Assembly: GCF_026625765.1 (NCBI RefSeq)
Contig: NZ_CP113062.1
Coordinates: 310,001 to 374,000, forward strand
Length of the DNA: 64,000 nucleotides
Origin: Frigoribacterium sp. SL97
Lineage (GTDB): Bacteria; Actinomycetota; Actinomycetes; Actinomycetales; Microbacteriaceae
Reading direction: 5' to 3'
Under the pieces are notes generated by a model. It was given only the letters and a program-made list of their open reading frames with translations, made no database searches and was not told where the DNA came from. Numbering within the stretch: the first letter of the stretch is position 1; every line of letters starts with the position of its first letter. Made by a program: the position numbers and the translations under genes. Below are positions 43,195 through 52,023 of this stretch, piece by piece.

Positions 43195-44166
43195 ATGAGC
43201 AACGTCCCCGAAATGCTTGCTGATGTCTTGGCCCGAATTGCTGCCTCGACCAATCGGCCGGTTTCGGCAGAAGACTGCGACTGCAGTCCAGAGTACTTCG
43301 AGGCGCTCATTGCCCTGCTAACGGTTTTCGGGATTGTCCGGCCCGCGGCAACGGCGGACGGGACATTTGAGCCTGTTTCGGAACAGGCCTCGTACTTCCT
43401 CTTGAGCAGCGCTGAATATGCTCGGAGCTCTAAACCAATTCTCGACGGCTGGCAGAGAAACATCCCCATAGTTCAGTCGCAAGGCGGCCCCTTGAACGGG
43501 CCAATTCTTGCGACGGCCATGGAAAGCGCCCGGCTAGGTTGGCCGCAGGCGACGCCGATTCGTCGGGCCGAGATTGCTCAAGTGCTTATCAAAGGAAAAT
43601 TCGGGTGGGGGCTGGTCGATCGATATTTAGTGCGATGGGATGCAAAGGCGCACTCATATCAACTAATCGGTGGCCACAGCCGCCCGCATGATGCCGATAT
43701 CGAGGAGACCATGTGGCGAGAGTTGGAGGAAGAAACGCCAGGGCTCTTGTCTACACGCATTAACGATGGTCTCATCAAACTAACCGAGTCTTCTGTTAAT
43801 CAAGTTTCAAGGACATATGGAGCCCTTACTGAGTACAAAATGACATTTTTTCGTGCTTCACTCGGGACCAATAAGCCGTTACTGACACAATCAGAGCGCT
43901 GGGTGACCGCCAAGGAATTAGAAAGAGGGAAAACACGCAAAGGCGATCCGATTAATCAGGTCGGGCTCGCTCACTCAATGGACGATCTCTCTCAAACCCT
44001 TCAAGACTTGCCGCTAAGTTTTCGCAAACGCCTAGGGGCACCAAAGAAGTTAGTGGCGAGACAATTGTCTATATGGGCGGGCTCTGCGATCGGCTTAATT
44101 GCGAGCATCGCCTCCCTGATTCAATTTATAGCTTGGATCGGTCTCCAGGTTGGGGCTCAGCGCTAG
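43195..44166 (+). CDS. NUDIX-like protein with N-terminal wHTH-like region and C-terminal TM
   Basis: 323 residues. Base composition is clearly lower in GC than the flanks, with codons rare elsewhere here (ATA, TTA, AAA). Residues about 20-95 look like a winged helix. A NUDIX-type core follows. Its box (G159, G160 ... R175-E176-L177-E178-E179-E180) keeps the REx-EE metal-binding set but has lost the usual upstream Glu spacing. Residues about 290-318 form one membrane span (AGSAIGLIASIASLIQFIAW). A nucleotide-related enzyme or sensor tethered to the membrane is the best guess. It is convergent with the kinase-like gene; transfer is likely. Confidence 0.65.
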   Translation: MSNVPEMLADVLARIAASTNRPVSAEDCDCSPEYFEALIALLTVFGIVRPAATADGTFEPVSEQASYFLLSSAEYARSSKPILDGWQRNIPIVQSQGGPLNGPILATAMESARLGWPQATPIRRAEIAQVLIKGKFGWGLVDRYLVRWDAKAHSYQLIGGHSRPHDADIEETMWRELEEETPGLLSTRINDGLIKLTESSVNQVSRTYGALTEYKMTFFRASLGTNKPLLTQSERWVTAKELERGKTRKGDPINQVGLAHSMDDLSQTLQDLPLSFRKRLGAPKKLVARQLSIWAGSAIGLIASIASLIQFIAWIGLQVGAQR

Positions 44167-44217
44167 CGAGAGGCCCACCCTGTCCTCAGCCTGCTCTTTC
44201 CAGGCGGGTCAGGCGAA

Positions 44218-45438
44218 TCAAGGCTGCACTTGGCCCTTACCATCGGCCCCGAACATTGTCTGCACTGCCGCAAGCGACGGCCCGTAATAGCGCTCCAAGA
44301 ACAGCGCACATTGAGATCCTGCGTAGAGAGCGAGGGTCACCTTCGCGCTACGACCTATCGAATCACGTCTGATCCATATGAGCGAAGCGGCAATTCGTGC
44401 TAGCATCGACTGACGGCGAATAATATGCTCCCATTCGGTATTGGCCCAAACTCGTTCCTCGCCTTGGCGAATGGAGTCACGAATGCCAACAAATGAGGCA
44501 AGATCGGCTCGGGCAATTAATGCTTGGACCGTGGCCGCATCTTCACTTATCAGCCCACGCACTGAGCCCGCATCAAGCCCCTCACAGTTGCGAAAGAATC
44601 GTTCTACCTCGAGGTATGCTGCGTCATACCCAGCAAGGCCGACTTGGCTCTCATCGAAGTCGATGATGAAATATTCCGCGACGCTCTCACCGGCAGTTGG
44701 GCCAATCAGGATATTGCCTCCGCGCAGGTCGCGGTGATTCAGGGCGGTCATCATGGGGATGGGCACATCGAATGGTGCAATTATTTTCAGGAAAAGTTCC
44801 GGTGAAATGATCGCGCCGTGTCGGGTGTCCACTTGTGCCTTAAACGGAAGAAAGGCCCCGACCTTGTCGACCGCGTCAGTCATGCGTTGGCCTCCCATGA
44901 AACTTATCAGTGCGCCATAAACGGTCATCTCGGCGACGAGACCTGGTGCACTCCATGCCTCGGTCACGTCAGCGATGATCGCAGCCGACGCGCGTTCCAG
45001 CCTTGCCGAGCTTGGACTCTCACACGGCCTAAAACGTTGAAGGCTGCCTCCCGCGACTGAGAAAAGAGTTACGTCAACCCTTGAAGACCCGAGAGAATAT
45101 TCGTGCTGTCGAACTACGACTGCCATATGCTGCGAAGCAAACTTCGGACCCGCAGCTGACGCTATCAAGTGAGCTGCGGCCGAACTAGTTTCACCAACCG
45201 CTCTAGTTCGCACTTTCAAAATGTACTCGCCCGCTGGAACTAACGCGTTCGCTTGTAATGATAATTCAATTCTAAGCACGAGTGCACCAGACTGCCCCCC
45301 ACTTATTAAAAATGCACTCACGGTTGCGCACCGAAACCAAGCCGAGAGCGCTCCATTAATGGCGGCGCTGTAGCGATCTGCTTGCGGTGGAAGGGTTACG
45401 CGTATCACTCGATCCCTACATCTCGAAGTTAAGCCCAT
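44218..45438 (-). CDS. APH-like kinase-fold protein of conflict-system type
   Basis: 406 residues, low GC. An aminoglycoside-phosphotransferase-like fold is visible: glycine-rich loop LISGGQSGALVLRI (44-57), K75 in YILKVRTRA, catalytic loop NHRDLRGGNIL (H235, D237, N242), and metal-binding D260-F261-D262. The loop and catalytic pattern resemble kinase-like domains described as ternary-complex-associated in bacterial conflict systems; I state this from memory. The start at ATG 45438 has no Shine-Dalgarno, but CATTAT (45444-45449) just upstream fits a leaderless -10. The partner and target are unknown. Confidence 0.6.
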   Translation of the reverse strand: MGLTSRCRDRVIRVTLPPQADRYSAAINGALSAWFRCATVSAFLISGGQSGALVLRIELSLQANALVPAGEYILKVRTRAVGETSSAAAHLIASAAGPKFASQHMAVVVRQHEYSLGSSRVDVTLFSVAGGSLQRFRPCESPSSARLERASAAIIADVTEAWSAPGLVAEMTVYGALISFMGGQRMTDAVDKVGAFLPFKAQVDTRHGAIISPELFLKIIAPFDVPIPMMTALNHRDLRGGNILIGPTAGESVAEYFIIDFDESQVGLAGYDAAYLEVERFFRNCEGLDAGSVRGLISEDAATVQALIARADLASFVGIRDSIRQGEERVWANTEWEHIIRRQSMLARIAASLIWIRRDSIGRSAKVTLALYAGSQCALFLERYYGPSLAAVQTMFGADGKGQVQP

Positions 45439-45443
45439 CCAGG

Positions 45444-45449
45444 ATAATG
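45444..45449 (-). promoter_or_regulatory. Candidate leaderless -10 of kinase-like gene
   Basis: CATTAT on the minus strand, five bases before the start codon; no matching -35 was found. Confidence 0.35.
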
Positions 45450-46254
45450 TGGCTATGCAGAAGTTTCAGGTACATGGCTTGCTTCGCAACTTGTCGAAAG
45501 GCATCAAGAAGCATATGGACTGTACTCAAGTACAAGGAATCGCGGAATCCCCTACCGCTACGCGACTTCTCGCTTTGACAGAAAAAGAAGAGTTAGTCCA
45601 CCGAAAAGACGTTGCGCAGACGACCGATGGCTCCTGCCGGGCGAGCTTCGCGTGTCGTCGGACGACGACGACACCGCCGCCGCCGCCCCTGCGAGGGCGC
45701 TGGCTCCCCCCAGGGGGCCCGCTCCCGGTGGCAGGCCCTCACGATCCTCGCCCGGCCGCAGGACGTGCTCGGTGCCGACGACACCCCACCCTTCTTCGAC
45801 GATCTCCGGGACACCGTGGAGGTGGAGGCGCGGCCCGCCCCCTCCGAAAAGGGCATTGAACTGCGCGCCCGCCTCCGCGGGCCTTCGACGCCCGCGATGA
45901 GGGCTGGACGAAGGTCGTGCTGCACCCGGACGCCATGCCGTCGGCCAGCTGATTCGATCGAAGCCGACCCGACCCCGAACCGGACCCCGGCCCCGAACCG
46001 GCCCGACAACCGAGGGACCCCGATGGGCGACCGCATCTCCTGTCCCCCCGACGGACGGGCCTCTACGTCGCCATCGGGGTCGTTGTCGGCGTGGGCGTGG
46101 AGCTGGCCCGTGCATCGATGCTGGGCCCCCTGGCGGCCTGATGCACAGCCGGCCTCAACGCCCTAGTGCACGTCTATCGAGCCTGCAGGCCACAGGACAC
46201 GACTGGCACCGAGCACCTGGCGAGCGAGGAGTCCAGCTCGCGCCTCACCGACGA

Positions 46255-46290
46255 CACCCGCACCCGCACCCGCACCCGCACCCGCACCCG
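46255..46290. repeat. Six-copy hexanucleotide repeat (CACCCG)
   Basis: Six exact CACCCG units head to tail within the gene-remnant region. Any frame through it gives a two-residue repeat. A slippage-prone microsatellite. Confidence 0.85.
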
Positions 46291-46560
46291 ACGCACCGCA
46301 CTCCCCCCAAGGCCCTGCTGTCGTATTTCTTCGGCACCGTCCTGAACGTGGTGACGAACCTGGCGCAGAGCTGATCACCCGCCGGTAGGCGAGGGCCGAC
46401 AGACCATCTGGTCGCACCTGGCCGTGCTGCTGCTCTTCACGTACTCCTGTTCGCGGACACCACAGGTGAACCCCGCGTGGGTCCACGCCCTCGAACTCGC
46501 GGCGAACACGAGTTCGGGGCTGCAGTGCGTGCCCGAGCCCGACGTCCGCGAGGCGGTTCG

Positions 46561-47949
46561 CTAGCTGGGCATGTCGACGAAGCGCGAGAACATGCCGTGG
46601 AACGCCACGGTGATGGTGTCGGTGGGGCCGTTGCGGTGCTTGGCGACGATGAAGTCGGCCTCGCCCTGGCGGGGGTTGTCTTTCTCGTAGGCGGACTCGC
46701 GGTGCAACAGGATGACCATGTCGGCGTCCTGCTCGAGCGAACCGGACTCTCGCAGGTCGCTGATCGCGGGCTTCTTGTCGGCACGCTGCTCGGGACCACG
46801 GTTCAGCTGCGACAGCGCGATCACCGGCACCTGCAGCTCTTTCGCCATCAGCTTCAGGGCACGCGAGAACTCCGACACCTCTTGCTGACGGCTCTCGACC
46901 CGCTTGCCCGACGTCATCAGCTGCAGGTAGTCGATCACCACGAGCTTGAGGTTGTGCTGCTGCTTCAGGCGACGGCACTTCGCCCGGATCTCGACCAGCG
47001 TCATGTTGGGCGAGTCGTCGATGAAGAGCGGCGCGTCGTTGATCCGGCCGCGCACCTGCGCGATGTTCGTCCAGTCCCGCGCGTCGACCGTTCCTTTGCG
47101 CATGTTCTGCAGCGGCACGCTCGACTCGGCCGACATCAGACGCATGGCGATCTCGCTGCGCCCCATCTCGAGTGAGAAGAACACCGACGCCTGCCCGTGC
47201 TTGATCGACGCCGCCCGCGCCAGGTCGAGCGCCAACGTCGACTTACCCAGCGCCGGTCGCGCCGCCACGATGATCAGCTGACCCGGGTGGAACCCGTTCG
47301 TCAGCGCGTCGAGCTGCGCGAACCCCGTCGGCACGCCCGTCATCTGACCGTCGCGACCCTTGGCCGCCTCGATCTCGTCGATCGCGACCGTCACCGCCTC
47401 GTTCAGCGGCACGTAGTCCTCGGTCTGGACGCCACCGGCCACGTTGTAGACCTCGGCCTGCGCGTTGTTGACCAGGTCGACGACCTCGCCCTCGCTCGCG
47501 TACCCCATCTGCACGATGCGCGTGCCGGCCTCGACCAGACGGCGCAGCACCGCCTTCTCGGCGACGATCGACGCGTAGTACCCCGCATTCGCCGCAGTGG
47601 GCACGACGCCGGTGAGGGTGTGGAGGTACTCCGCTCCCCCGGCCCTCGACAGGTCGGCGGACTTCATCAGCTCGTCGCTGACCGTGATGACGTCGGTGGG
47701 CTCGCCGTGCGAGTACAGCCCCAGGATCGCGTCGTAGATGACCTCGTGCTTGGGCACGTAGAAGTCCATGCCGCGGACCGTCTCGATGACGTCGGCCACG
47801 GCGTCCTTGCTGAGCAGCATGCCGCCGAGCGCGCTCTGCTCGGCGAGCAGGTCGTGAGGCGGGACGCGGTCCATGTTGACGGGGCCACCACGGTCTCGAT
47901 CGCGGGCGTTCGACGCATCGGGAGCGAGACCGAGATGGGCGATCGACAT
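46561..47949 (-). CDS. dnaB: Replicative DNA helicase DnaB
   Basis: 462 residues. The N-terminal DnaG-interacting domain (from PPHDLLAEQSALGGML) is followed by the RecA-like helicase domain. The latter has Walker A VAARPALGKSTLALDLA, Walker B LVVIDYLQLM, and the C-terminal motifs SQLNRGPEQRADKKPAISDL and VAKHRNGPTD. No intein interrupts the P-loop. It unwinds DNA ahead of the replisome. Monocistronic here; the upstream 630 bases hold a cluster of DnaA boxes. Confidence 0.96.
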   Translation of the reverse strand: MSIAHLGLAPDASNARDRDRGGPVNMDRVPPHDLLAEQSALGGMLLSKDAVADVIETVRGMDFYVPKHEVIYDAILGLYSHGEPTDVITVSDELMKSADLSRAGGAEYLHTLTGVVPTAANAGYYASIVAEKAVLRRLVEAGTRIVQMGYASEGEVVDLVNNAQAEVYNVAGGVQTEDYVPLNEAVTVAIDEIEAAKGRDGQMTGVPTGFAQLDALTNGFHPGQLIIVAARPALGKSTLALDLARAASIKHGQASVFFSLEMGRSEIAMRLMSAESSVPLQNMRKGTVDARDWTNIAQVRGRINDAPLFIDDSPNMTLVEIRAKCRRLKQQHNLKLVVIDYLQLMTSGKRVESRQQEVSEFSRALKLMAKELQVPVIALSQLNRGPEQRADKKPAISDLRESGSLEQDADMVILLHRESAYEKDNPRQGEADFIVAKHRNGPTDTITVAFHGMFSRFVDMPS

Positions 47950-48077
47950 GGGTCCTCCAGCGAGAAATCGGGTGGGTGCGGGGCAGCACCGAAGACGCTT
48001 GGGGCAGTTCTACGACAGACCCCCGACATCCCCCTGCCGAACCGCCGTGACCCACCCCTGACGAGCGCGGGTACACC

Positions 48078-48254
48078 TTATGGACACCGAGTTCTCCACA
48101 GCAAATGCACCTGTGGATAACTCTGGGGAGAACAGGTGAGCAACGCCGGACAACCCTGGGGAGAACTGTGGATCACGCTGTGGACAACGAGATACTTCAG
48201 TTCAATTACCTGTTGCTGACCAGGGGTTTCTCGATTCCACAGTCGTGTGGAGAA
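48078..48254. promoter_or_regulatory. Cluster of DnaA boxes upstream of dnaB
   Basis: TGTGGATAA (48112-48120) is the exact consensus on the minus strand. One-mismatch boxes are TTCTCCACA (48092-48100), TGTGGATCA (48167-48175), TGTGGACAA (48179-48187) and TGTGGAGAA (48246-48254). Weaker TGGGGAGAA sites lie at 48124 and 48157. AT-richer sequence (about 48188-48215 and 48252-48265) lies among them. It could titrate DnaA, regulate dnaB, or be an origin-like element. The main origin is expected beyond the trx end of the window. Confidence 0.65.
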
Positions 48255-48503
48255 AATTGTCTAAACCGGGGGTTGAGACATCCGATTTGACTTCTGCCTG
48301 TGCACAAGGGATTTGACTTTCGGCCCATTCGACCGATACCGACGCAGCCTGCGTTCAGCTTCTCGTAACCCCCGAAGGGGGGCCTGCGAAGAGCCTGGTC
48401 AGGACGGTATCGGGGACCGGCACCGCGCCTCCTGGGCTCGATCACGGCCGGTGAGAGGGCGGCCGGGAGGTCGCACCACGCTCTGGTCGGCCCGCAAGCC
48501 GAA

Positions 48504-48563
48504 GAACCCCGTTTCCGAAGAAGAACCACCAGGGATCGGGGTTCGTCTTCGGAAACGGGGTTC
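48504..48563. repeat. Perfect 18-bp inverted repeat (GAACCCCGTTTCCGAAGA arms)
   Basis: Arms 48504-48521 and 48546-48563 are exact complements and pair further inward with one mismatch. The arm start GAACCCCGTT is shared with the hairpin at 55051. It lies 17 bases beyond the rbsD stop, where it could terminate the rbs operon. Confidence 0.85.
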
Positions 48564-48579
48564 GAGGGGAGCAGGTGCC

Positions 48580-48963
48580 TCAGAAGGGGACGCCGCAGCG
48601 CAGCACGACATTGGCGTACGGGGTCGCCTCGCCCGTCCGGACGAGGAGGCGCGCCCCACCCGACAGCCGCTTGAGCTCGTCGTGCGAGACGTAGGCGACG
48701 TCGTCGAAGCGGGACGTGATCTGCGCACCGGCGGGGGAGTCGTGGCTCTCGTCCGCGGCCGTGCAGGCCTCGAACACCACGTCGGCGGTGAGGGCGTCCA
48801 GCACGTCGGCGAAGGCCGGCAGGCCGTGGACGACGGCGAGGTCGACCACGGGGACTCCGGCAGGCAGGGGAAGTCCGCAGTCGGCGACGACCACGAGGTC
48901 GCCGTGGCCGAGTCCGCTCACCGCGTGGTTCAGCTGGGCGTTGAGCAGGCCTCCGCGCTTCAC
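48580..48963 (-). CDS. rbsD: D-ribose pyranase
   Basis: 127 residues from GTG 48963 (GGAGAG upstream), overlapping the rbsK stop as GTGA. RbsD/FucU fold: GGLLNAQLNHAVSGLGHGDL with the catalytic His near the N-terminus, VVVADCGLPLP, and the closing TGEATPYANVVLRCGV. It converts beta-pyranose to furanose ribose for the kinase. Last gene of the operon. Confidence 0.93.
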   Translation of the reverse strand: MKRGGLLNAQLNHAVSGLGHGDLVVVADCGLPLPAGVPVVDLAVVHGLPAFADVLDALTADVVFEACTAADESHDSPAGAQITSRFDDVAYVSHDELKRLSGGARLLVRTGEATPYANVVLRCGVPF

Positions 48964-50039
48964 GAGGTCTCTCCGTCCGCTGAGTCGGCATCCGCCGACC
49001 CCTCCGTCGGGGCGGCAGGCGCCGCTGCAGGCAGCTCGTCCTCGAGCGTCGGGTACGACGCCTGCGTGCCGACGCCCGTCACCGAGAACGCCCCGACGCG
49101 CACGGCGTCCCGAGCGGACTCGAGCAACGACGCACCAGCGGCCAGTCCGGCGGCGAGCGCGCCGACGAAGGCGTCCCCGGCTCCGGAGGAGTCGACCGCC
49201 GCGACGCGAGGCGAGGCGACCAGCACGGTGCCCGACGCGTCGGAGACGATCGCGCCGGCGGCACCCCGGGTCATGACGACCGACGTGACTCCCTGGGCGC
49301 GCAGGGAGGCGACGACCGACTCGTCGTCGACCCGCGCCTCCTCGTCCGACGCCGAGGCAGAACCAGAACCAGCCCACGCGGCCAGCAGCAGCCGACCCTC
49401 GTGCTCGTTGACGACCAGCGGATCCGCGGCCTTGACCACGTCCGCCGACACGTCGATCACCGGGGCGAGGTTGAACACCACGCGCCCTCCGGCGTGCTGC
49501 ACGGCGGCGGCGATGCCGTCCACGGGGATCTCTCCCTGGAGGACGACCACCGCGGCATCGGCCAGCGCGCCTGCGTGCCCGCCGACGAACGACGCCGAGA
49601 CGGCACCGTTCGCCCCGGGGACGACGACGATCGTGTTCTCGCTGTCGCCTCCGACGCTGACGATCGCCAGGCCGGTGGGCCCGGGGACGGTGTCGACGCC
49701 GCTGACGTCGACACCGCTCGAGCGGAGGTGGGGCAGGGCGTCGTCGGCCCGTCCGTCGTCGCCGACCGCGCCGATCATCACGGTGCGGGCGCCGCGACGA
49801 GCAGCCGCGACGGCTTGGTTCGCGCCCTTGCCGCCGGGGGAGAGGGTCATCGACGAGCCGATCAGCGTCTCGCCGGGCAGGGGCAGGCGGTCGACGGTCA
49901 CGACCTGGTCGACGTTGATCGACCCGACCACGACGACCGTGCCGGCCGAGCCGGCCGGAACCGGACCGTCCGCGCCGACCGCACCCGCGCCTCCTGCAGT
50001 CCCGACGACGCCTGGACCGCTCACATCAGGACCACTCAT
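48960..50039 (-). CDS. rbsK: Ribokinase with N- and C-terminal low-complexity extensions
   Basis: 359 residues. PfkB fold: VVVVGSINVDQVVTVDRLPLP, SPGGKGANQAVAAARRG and the catalytic DSSGAGDAFVGALAAGL. It phosphorylates D-ribose to ribose-5-phosphate. ATG 50039 overlaps the rbsB stop (ATGA), so the roughly 33-residue Gly/Ala-rich extension before the core is probably translated. That extension includes a variant dispersed repeat near 49984. An exact repeat at 49329-49342 encodes EEARVDD, and the C-terminus has an extra Ala/Asp/Ser tail. The family is usually about 300 residues. Confidence 0.92.
   Translation of the reverse strand: MSGPDVSGPGVVGTAGGAGAVGADGPVPAGSAGTVVVVGSINVDQVVTVDRLPLPGETLIGSSMTLSPGGKGANQAVAAARRGARTVMIGAVGDDGRADDALPHLRSSGVDVSGVDTVPGPTGLAIVSVGGDSENTIVVVPGANGAVSASFVGGHAGALADAAVVVLQGEIPVDGIAAAVQHAGGRVVFNLAPVIDVSADVVKAADPLVVNEHEGRLLLAAWAGSGSASASDEEARVDDESVVASLRAQGVTSVVMTRGAAGAIVSDASGTVLVASPRVAAVDSSGAGDAFVGALAAGLAAGASLLESARDAVRVGAFSVTGVGTQASYPTLEDELPAAAPAAPTEGSADADSADGETS
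49329..49342 (-). repeat. Dispersed repeat, exact copy inside rbsK
   Basis: Sense to rbsK and in the E-A-R-V frame; lies in a surface segment (SDEEARVDDES) next to LLLAAWAGSGSAS. Confidence 0.75.
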
Positions 50040-50986
50040 TCGGTGAAGTCACCCACGTTCTCCTTCGTGACGGTGATGACCTCGACGGCCTGGTCCGAGG
50101 GGCCCTCGTCGCCGCTGCCACCGTTGACGGCCTTGACGGCCTGGTCGACCGCGAGGGCGCCGAGCTCGGCGGGCTGCTGCGCGATCGTGCTCGAGAGCGT
50201 ACCGGCCTCGATGGCCTTGAGGCCGTCCTCGGTGCCGTCGAACGCTGCCACCTGGACGTCGGTGCCGGCGCGCGAGCCGAGCGCCTGGATCGCTCCGAGG
50301 CCCATCTCGTCGTTCTCGGCGAAGACGCCCACGGCGTTCGGGTGCGCCTGCAGCAGGTTCGTGGTCACGTCGAGCGCGGTGGCGCGGTCGAAGTTCGCGG
50401 TCTGCTGCGCGACGACGGTGATGTCGGGGTAGGCCGAGATGCCCTTGGTGAAGCCCTCACCGCGGTCGCGGCTGGCCGAGGTGCCCGCGACGCCCTGGAG
50501 CACGATGACCTCGCCCTTCTCGCCGATCGCCTCGGCGAGGGCCTTGGCGGCCTGCTCGCCACCGGCGACGTTGTCGCTCGCGACGAACGAGGCGACGTCC
50601 GCACCGTTGACCGCGCGGTCGACGGCGACGATGGGCACGTCGGCCTCGTTGAGCGCCTTGGCGGCGGGGCCCGCGGCGTCGCTGTCGACGGCGTTCAGGA
50701 TGACGGCGTCGGCGGTCGAGGCCGCGGTCGCCAGCTGGTTGGCCTGGGTGGCCGAGTCGTTCTGGGCGTCGACGATCTCGAGGTCGACGTTCTGCTTCTT
50801 CGCCTCGGCGGTGGCGCCGTCGCGCAGCTCGACGAAGAACGGGTTGTTCAGGGTGCTGAGCGACAGGACCACCGTGGGGCGGTCCGCCTCTCCGGCGGGG
50901 GTGCGGTTGCAGCCGGCGGTGCCGGTCGCGACCAGGGCGGCGATCGCCGTGACGGTGGCGGCCTTGCGGAACGAGGTCAACTTCAT
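50036..50986 (-). CDS. rbsB: Ribose ABC transporter substrate-binding lipoprotein
   Basis: 316 residues. A signal peptide ends in the lipobox TAGC, with C26 as the lipid attachment site. Type-1 periplasmic-binding fold: VLSLSTLNNPFFVELRDGA, DAVILNAVDSDAAG, ASFVASDNVAGGEQA and VAAFDGTEDGLKAIEAGTL. It delivers ribose to RbsAC at the cell surface. Fourth gene of the operon after the regulator, RbsA and RbsC. Confidence 0.93.
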   Translation of the reverse strand: MKLTSFRKAATVTAIAALVATGTAGCNRTPAGEADRPTVVLSLSTLNNPFFVELRDGATAEAKKQNVDLEIVDAQNDSATQANQLATAASTADAVILNAVDSDAAGPAAKALNEADVPIVAVDRAVNGADVASFVASDNVAGGEQAAKALAEAIGEKGEVIVLQGVAGTSASRDRGEGFTKGISAYPDITVVAQQTANFDRATALDVTTNLLQAHPNAVGVFAENDEMGLGAIQALGSRAGTDVQVAAFDGTEDGLKAIEAGTLSSTIAQQPAELGALAVDQAVKAVNGGSGDEGPSDQAVEVITVTKENVGDFTE

Positions 50987-51020
50987 CGTGTGTCCTTCGG
51001 GTTGGGGTGGGTGGAGGGGT

Positions 51021-51992
51021 TCAGCTGCTGCGCGTCTTGCGCCGCAGCACGTCGACGCCCACGGCGAGGGCGATGACGAGGCCGATGACGACCTGCTGCC
51101 AGAACGAGGTGACGTTCAGCAGGTTGAGGCCGTTGCGGATGACGACGAGCACGAGGGCGCCGATGATGGTGCCCGAGATGCGGCCGACGCCGCCGGCCAG
51201 GCTGGCGCCGCCGATGACGACCGCGGCGATGGCGTCGAGCTCGTAGCCCGAGGCCGCCTGCGGCTGGGCCGAGTCGAGGCGTCCGGCGAGCAGGAGGCCG
51301 GCGAGGGCCGCGAACAGCCCGGCCAGGCCGAAGACGGTGACGACGATGCGCTTGACCGGCAGGCCCGAGAGGCGAGCGGCCTCGGCGTTGCCACCGACGG
51401 CGTACATCGAGCGGCCGATGACGGTGCGGTTGAGGATGAACGACGCGACGATCGCGGCCAGCACGAGCACGATGATCGGCACGGGCACCGGGCCGATGTT
51501 GCCCCCGAGGAACGACACGGCCGGGGGAGTCGCGATCGGGCGACCGTCCGACACGACGAGGGTCAGGCCGCGCGCCACGCTGAGCATGGCGAGGGTCGCG
51601 ATGAACGACGGCAGCTTGCCGTACGCACTGGCGAACCCGTTGACCAGGCCGGCCACGAGGCCGGTGCCGAGCCCGAGGGCGAGCGCCAGGCCGCCGGGCA
51701 GCCCCGCCGTGGCGAAGAACCAGCCCGAGACCATCGCCGACAGCGCGGCGACCGAGCCGACCGAGAGGTCGATGCCGCCCGCGACGATGACGAAGGTCAT
51801 GCCGAACGCCAGCACGGCGACGGTCGACACCTGGATGCCGATGTTGAGCAGGTTGCGCCCGGTCAGGAAGTCCGGCGTCGCGATGAAGAGGGCCAGGCAC
51901 AGCACGACGAGCCCGACGAGGGCTCCGTTGGCGGCCAGGAAGGTCTTGATGTCGAAGGAGCGTCGCTGCGCCTTCACGGTGGTGGTGGTCAT
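51021..51992 (-). CDS. rbsC: Ribose ABC transporter permease
   Basis: 323 residues with about 8-10 membrane segments. Family motifs are GGIDLSVGSVAALSAM near residue 75 and the coupling region around YAVGGNAEAARLSGLPV. It forms the membrane channel with RbsA as ATPase. It sits between rbsA and rbsB, with short gaps of about 31-34 bases that carry ribosome-binding sites. Confidence 0.93.
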   Translation of the reverse strand: MTTTTVKAQRRSFDIKTFLAANGALVGLVVLCLALFIATPDFLTGRNLLNIGIQVSTVAVLAFGMTFVIVAGGIDLSVGSVAALSAMVSGWFFATAGLPGGLALALGLGTGLVAGLVNGFASAYGKLPSFIATLAMLSVARGLTLVVSDGRPIATPPAVSFLGGNIGPVPVPIIVLVLAAIVASFILNRTVIGRSMYAVGGNAEAARLSGLPVKRIVVTVFGLAGLFAALAGLLLAGRLDSAQPQAASGYELDAIAAVVIGGASLAGGVGRISGTIIGALVLVVIRNGLNLLNVTSFWQQVVIGLVIALAVGVDVLRRKTRSS

Positions 51993-52023
51993 GGGTGTCG
52001 TCCTCGGGTCCGTGCTTCTCGGG

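Larger units (their letters stand above)
45439..46560. pseudogene. Gene-remnant region at the island border
   Basis: About 1.1 kb with no intact gene but several protein-like scraps in different frames. RWQALTILARPQDVLGADDT and on (near 45730-45860, plus) continues a frame away as AFDARDEGWTKVVLHPDAMP (to about 45950). A hydrophobic end, LYVAIGVVVGVGVELARASM, stops at about 46142. KALLSYFFGTVLNVVTNLAQ stops at 46374, and VNPAWVHALELAANTSSGLQ ends near 46563. The first 150 bases share the low GC of the kinase-like gene. These look like frameshifted leftovers of several genes after insertion and deletion. Confidence 0.55.

Noticed and set aside
45449..45859. 136-codon plus-strand gene at the island end
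   Set aside because: The first 50 residues have low-GC, protein-like composition, but the rest is Pro/Arg-rich shadow sequence; kept only as part of the remnant region.
46255..46290. Possible CRISPR-like array (CACCCG units)
   Set aside because: Units are six bases with no spacers; a microsatellite. The same applies to the 9-bp array at 8831.
43041..46560. tRNA gene or att site bordering the low-GC insert
   Set aside because: I found no cloverleaf-like sequence or long direct repeat at either border by eye; a tRNAscan run and a repeat search would decide.
46561..47949. Intein in dnaB
   Set aside because: DnaB P-loop and motifs are continuous and the length is normal.
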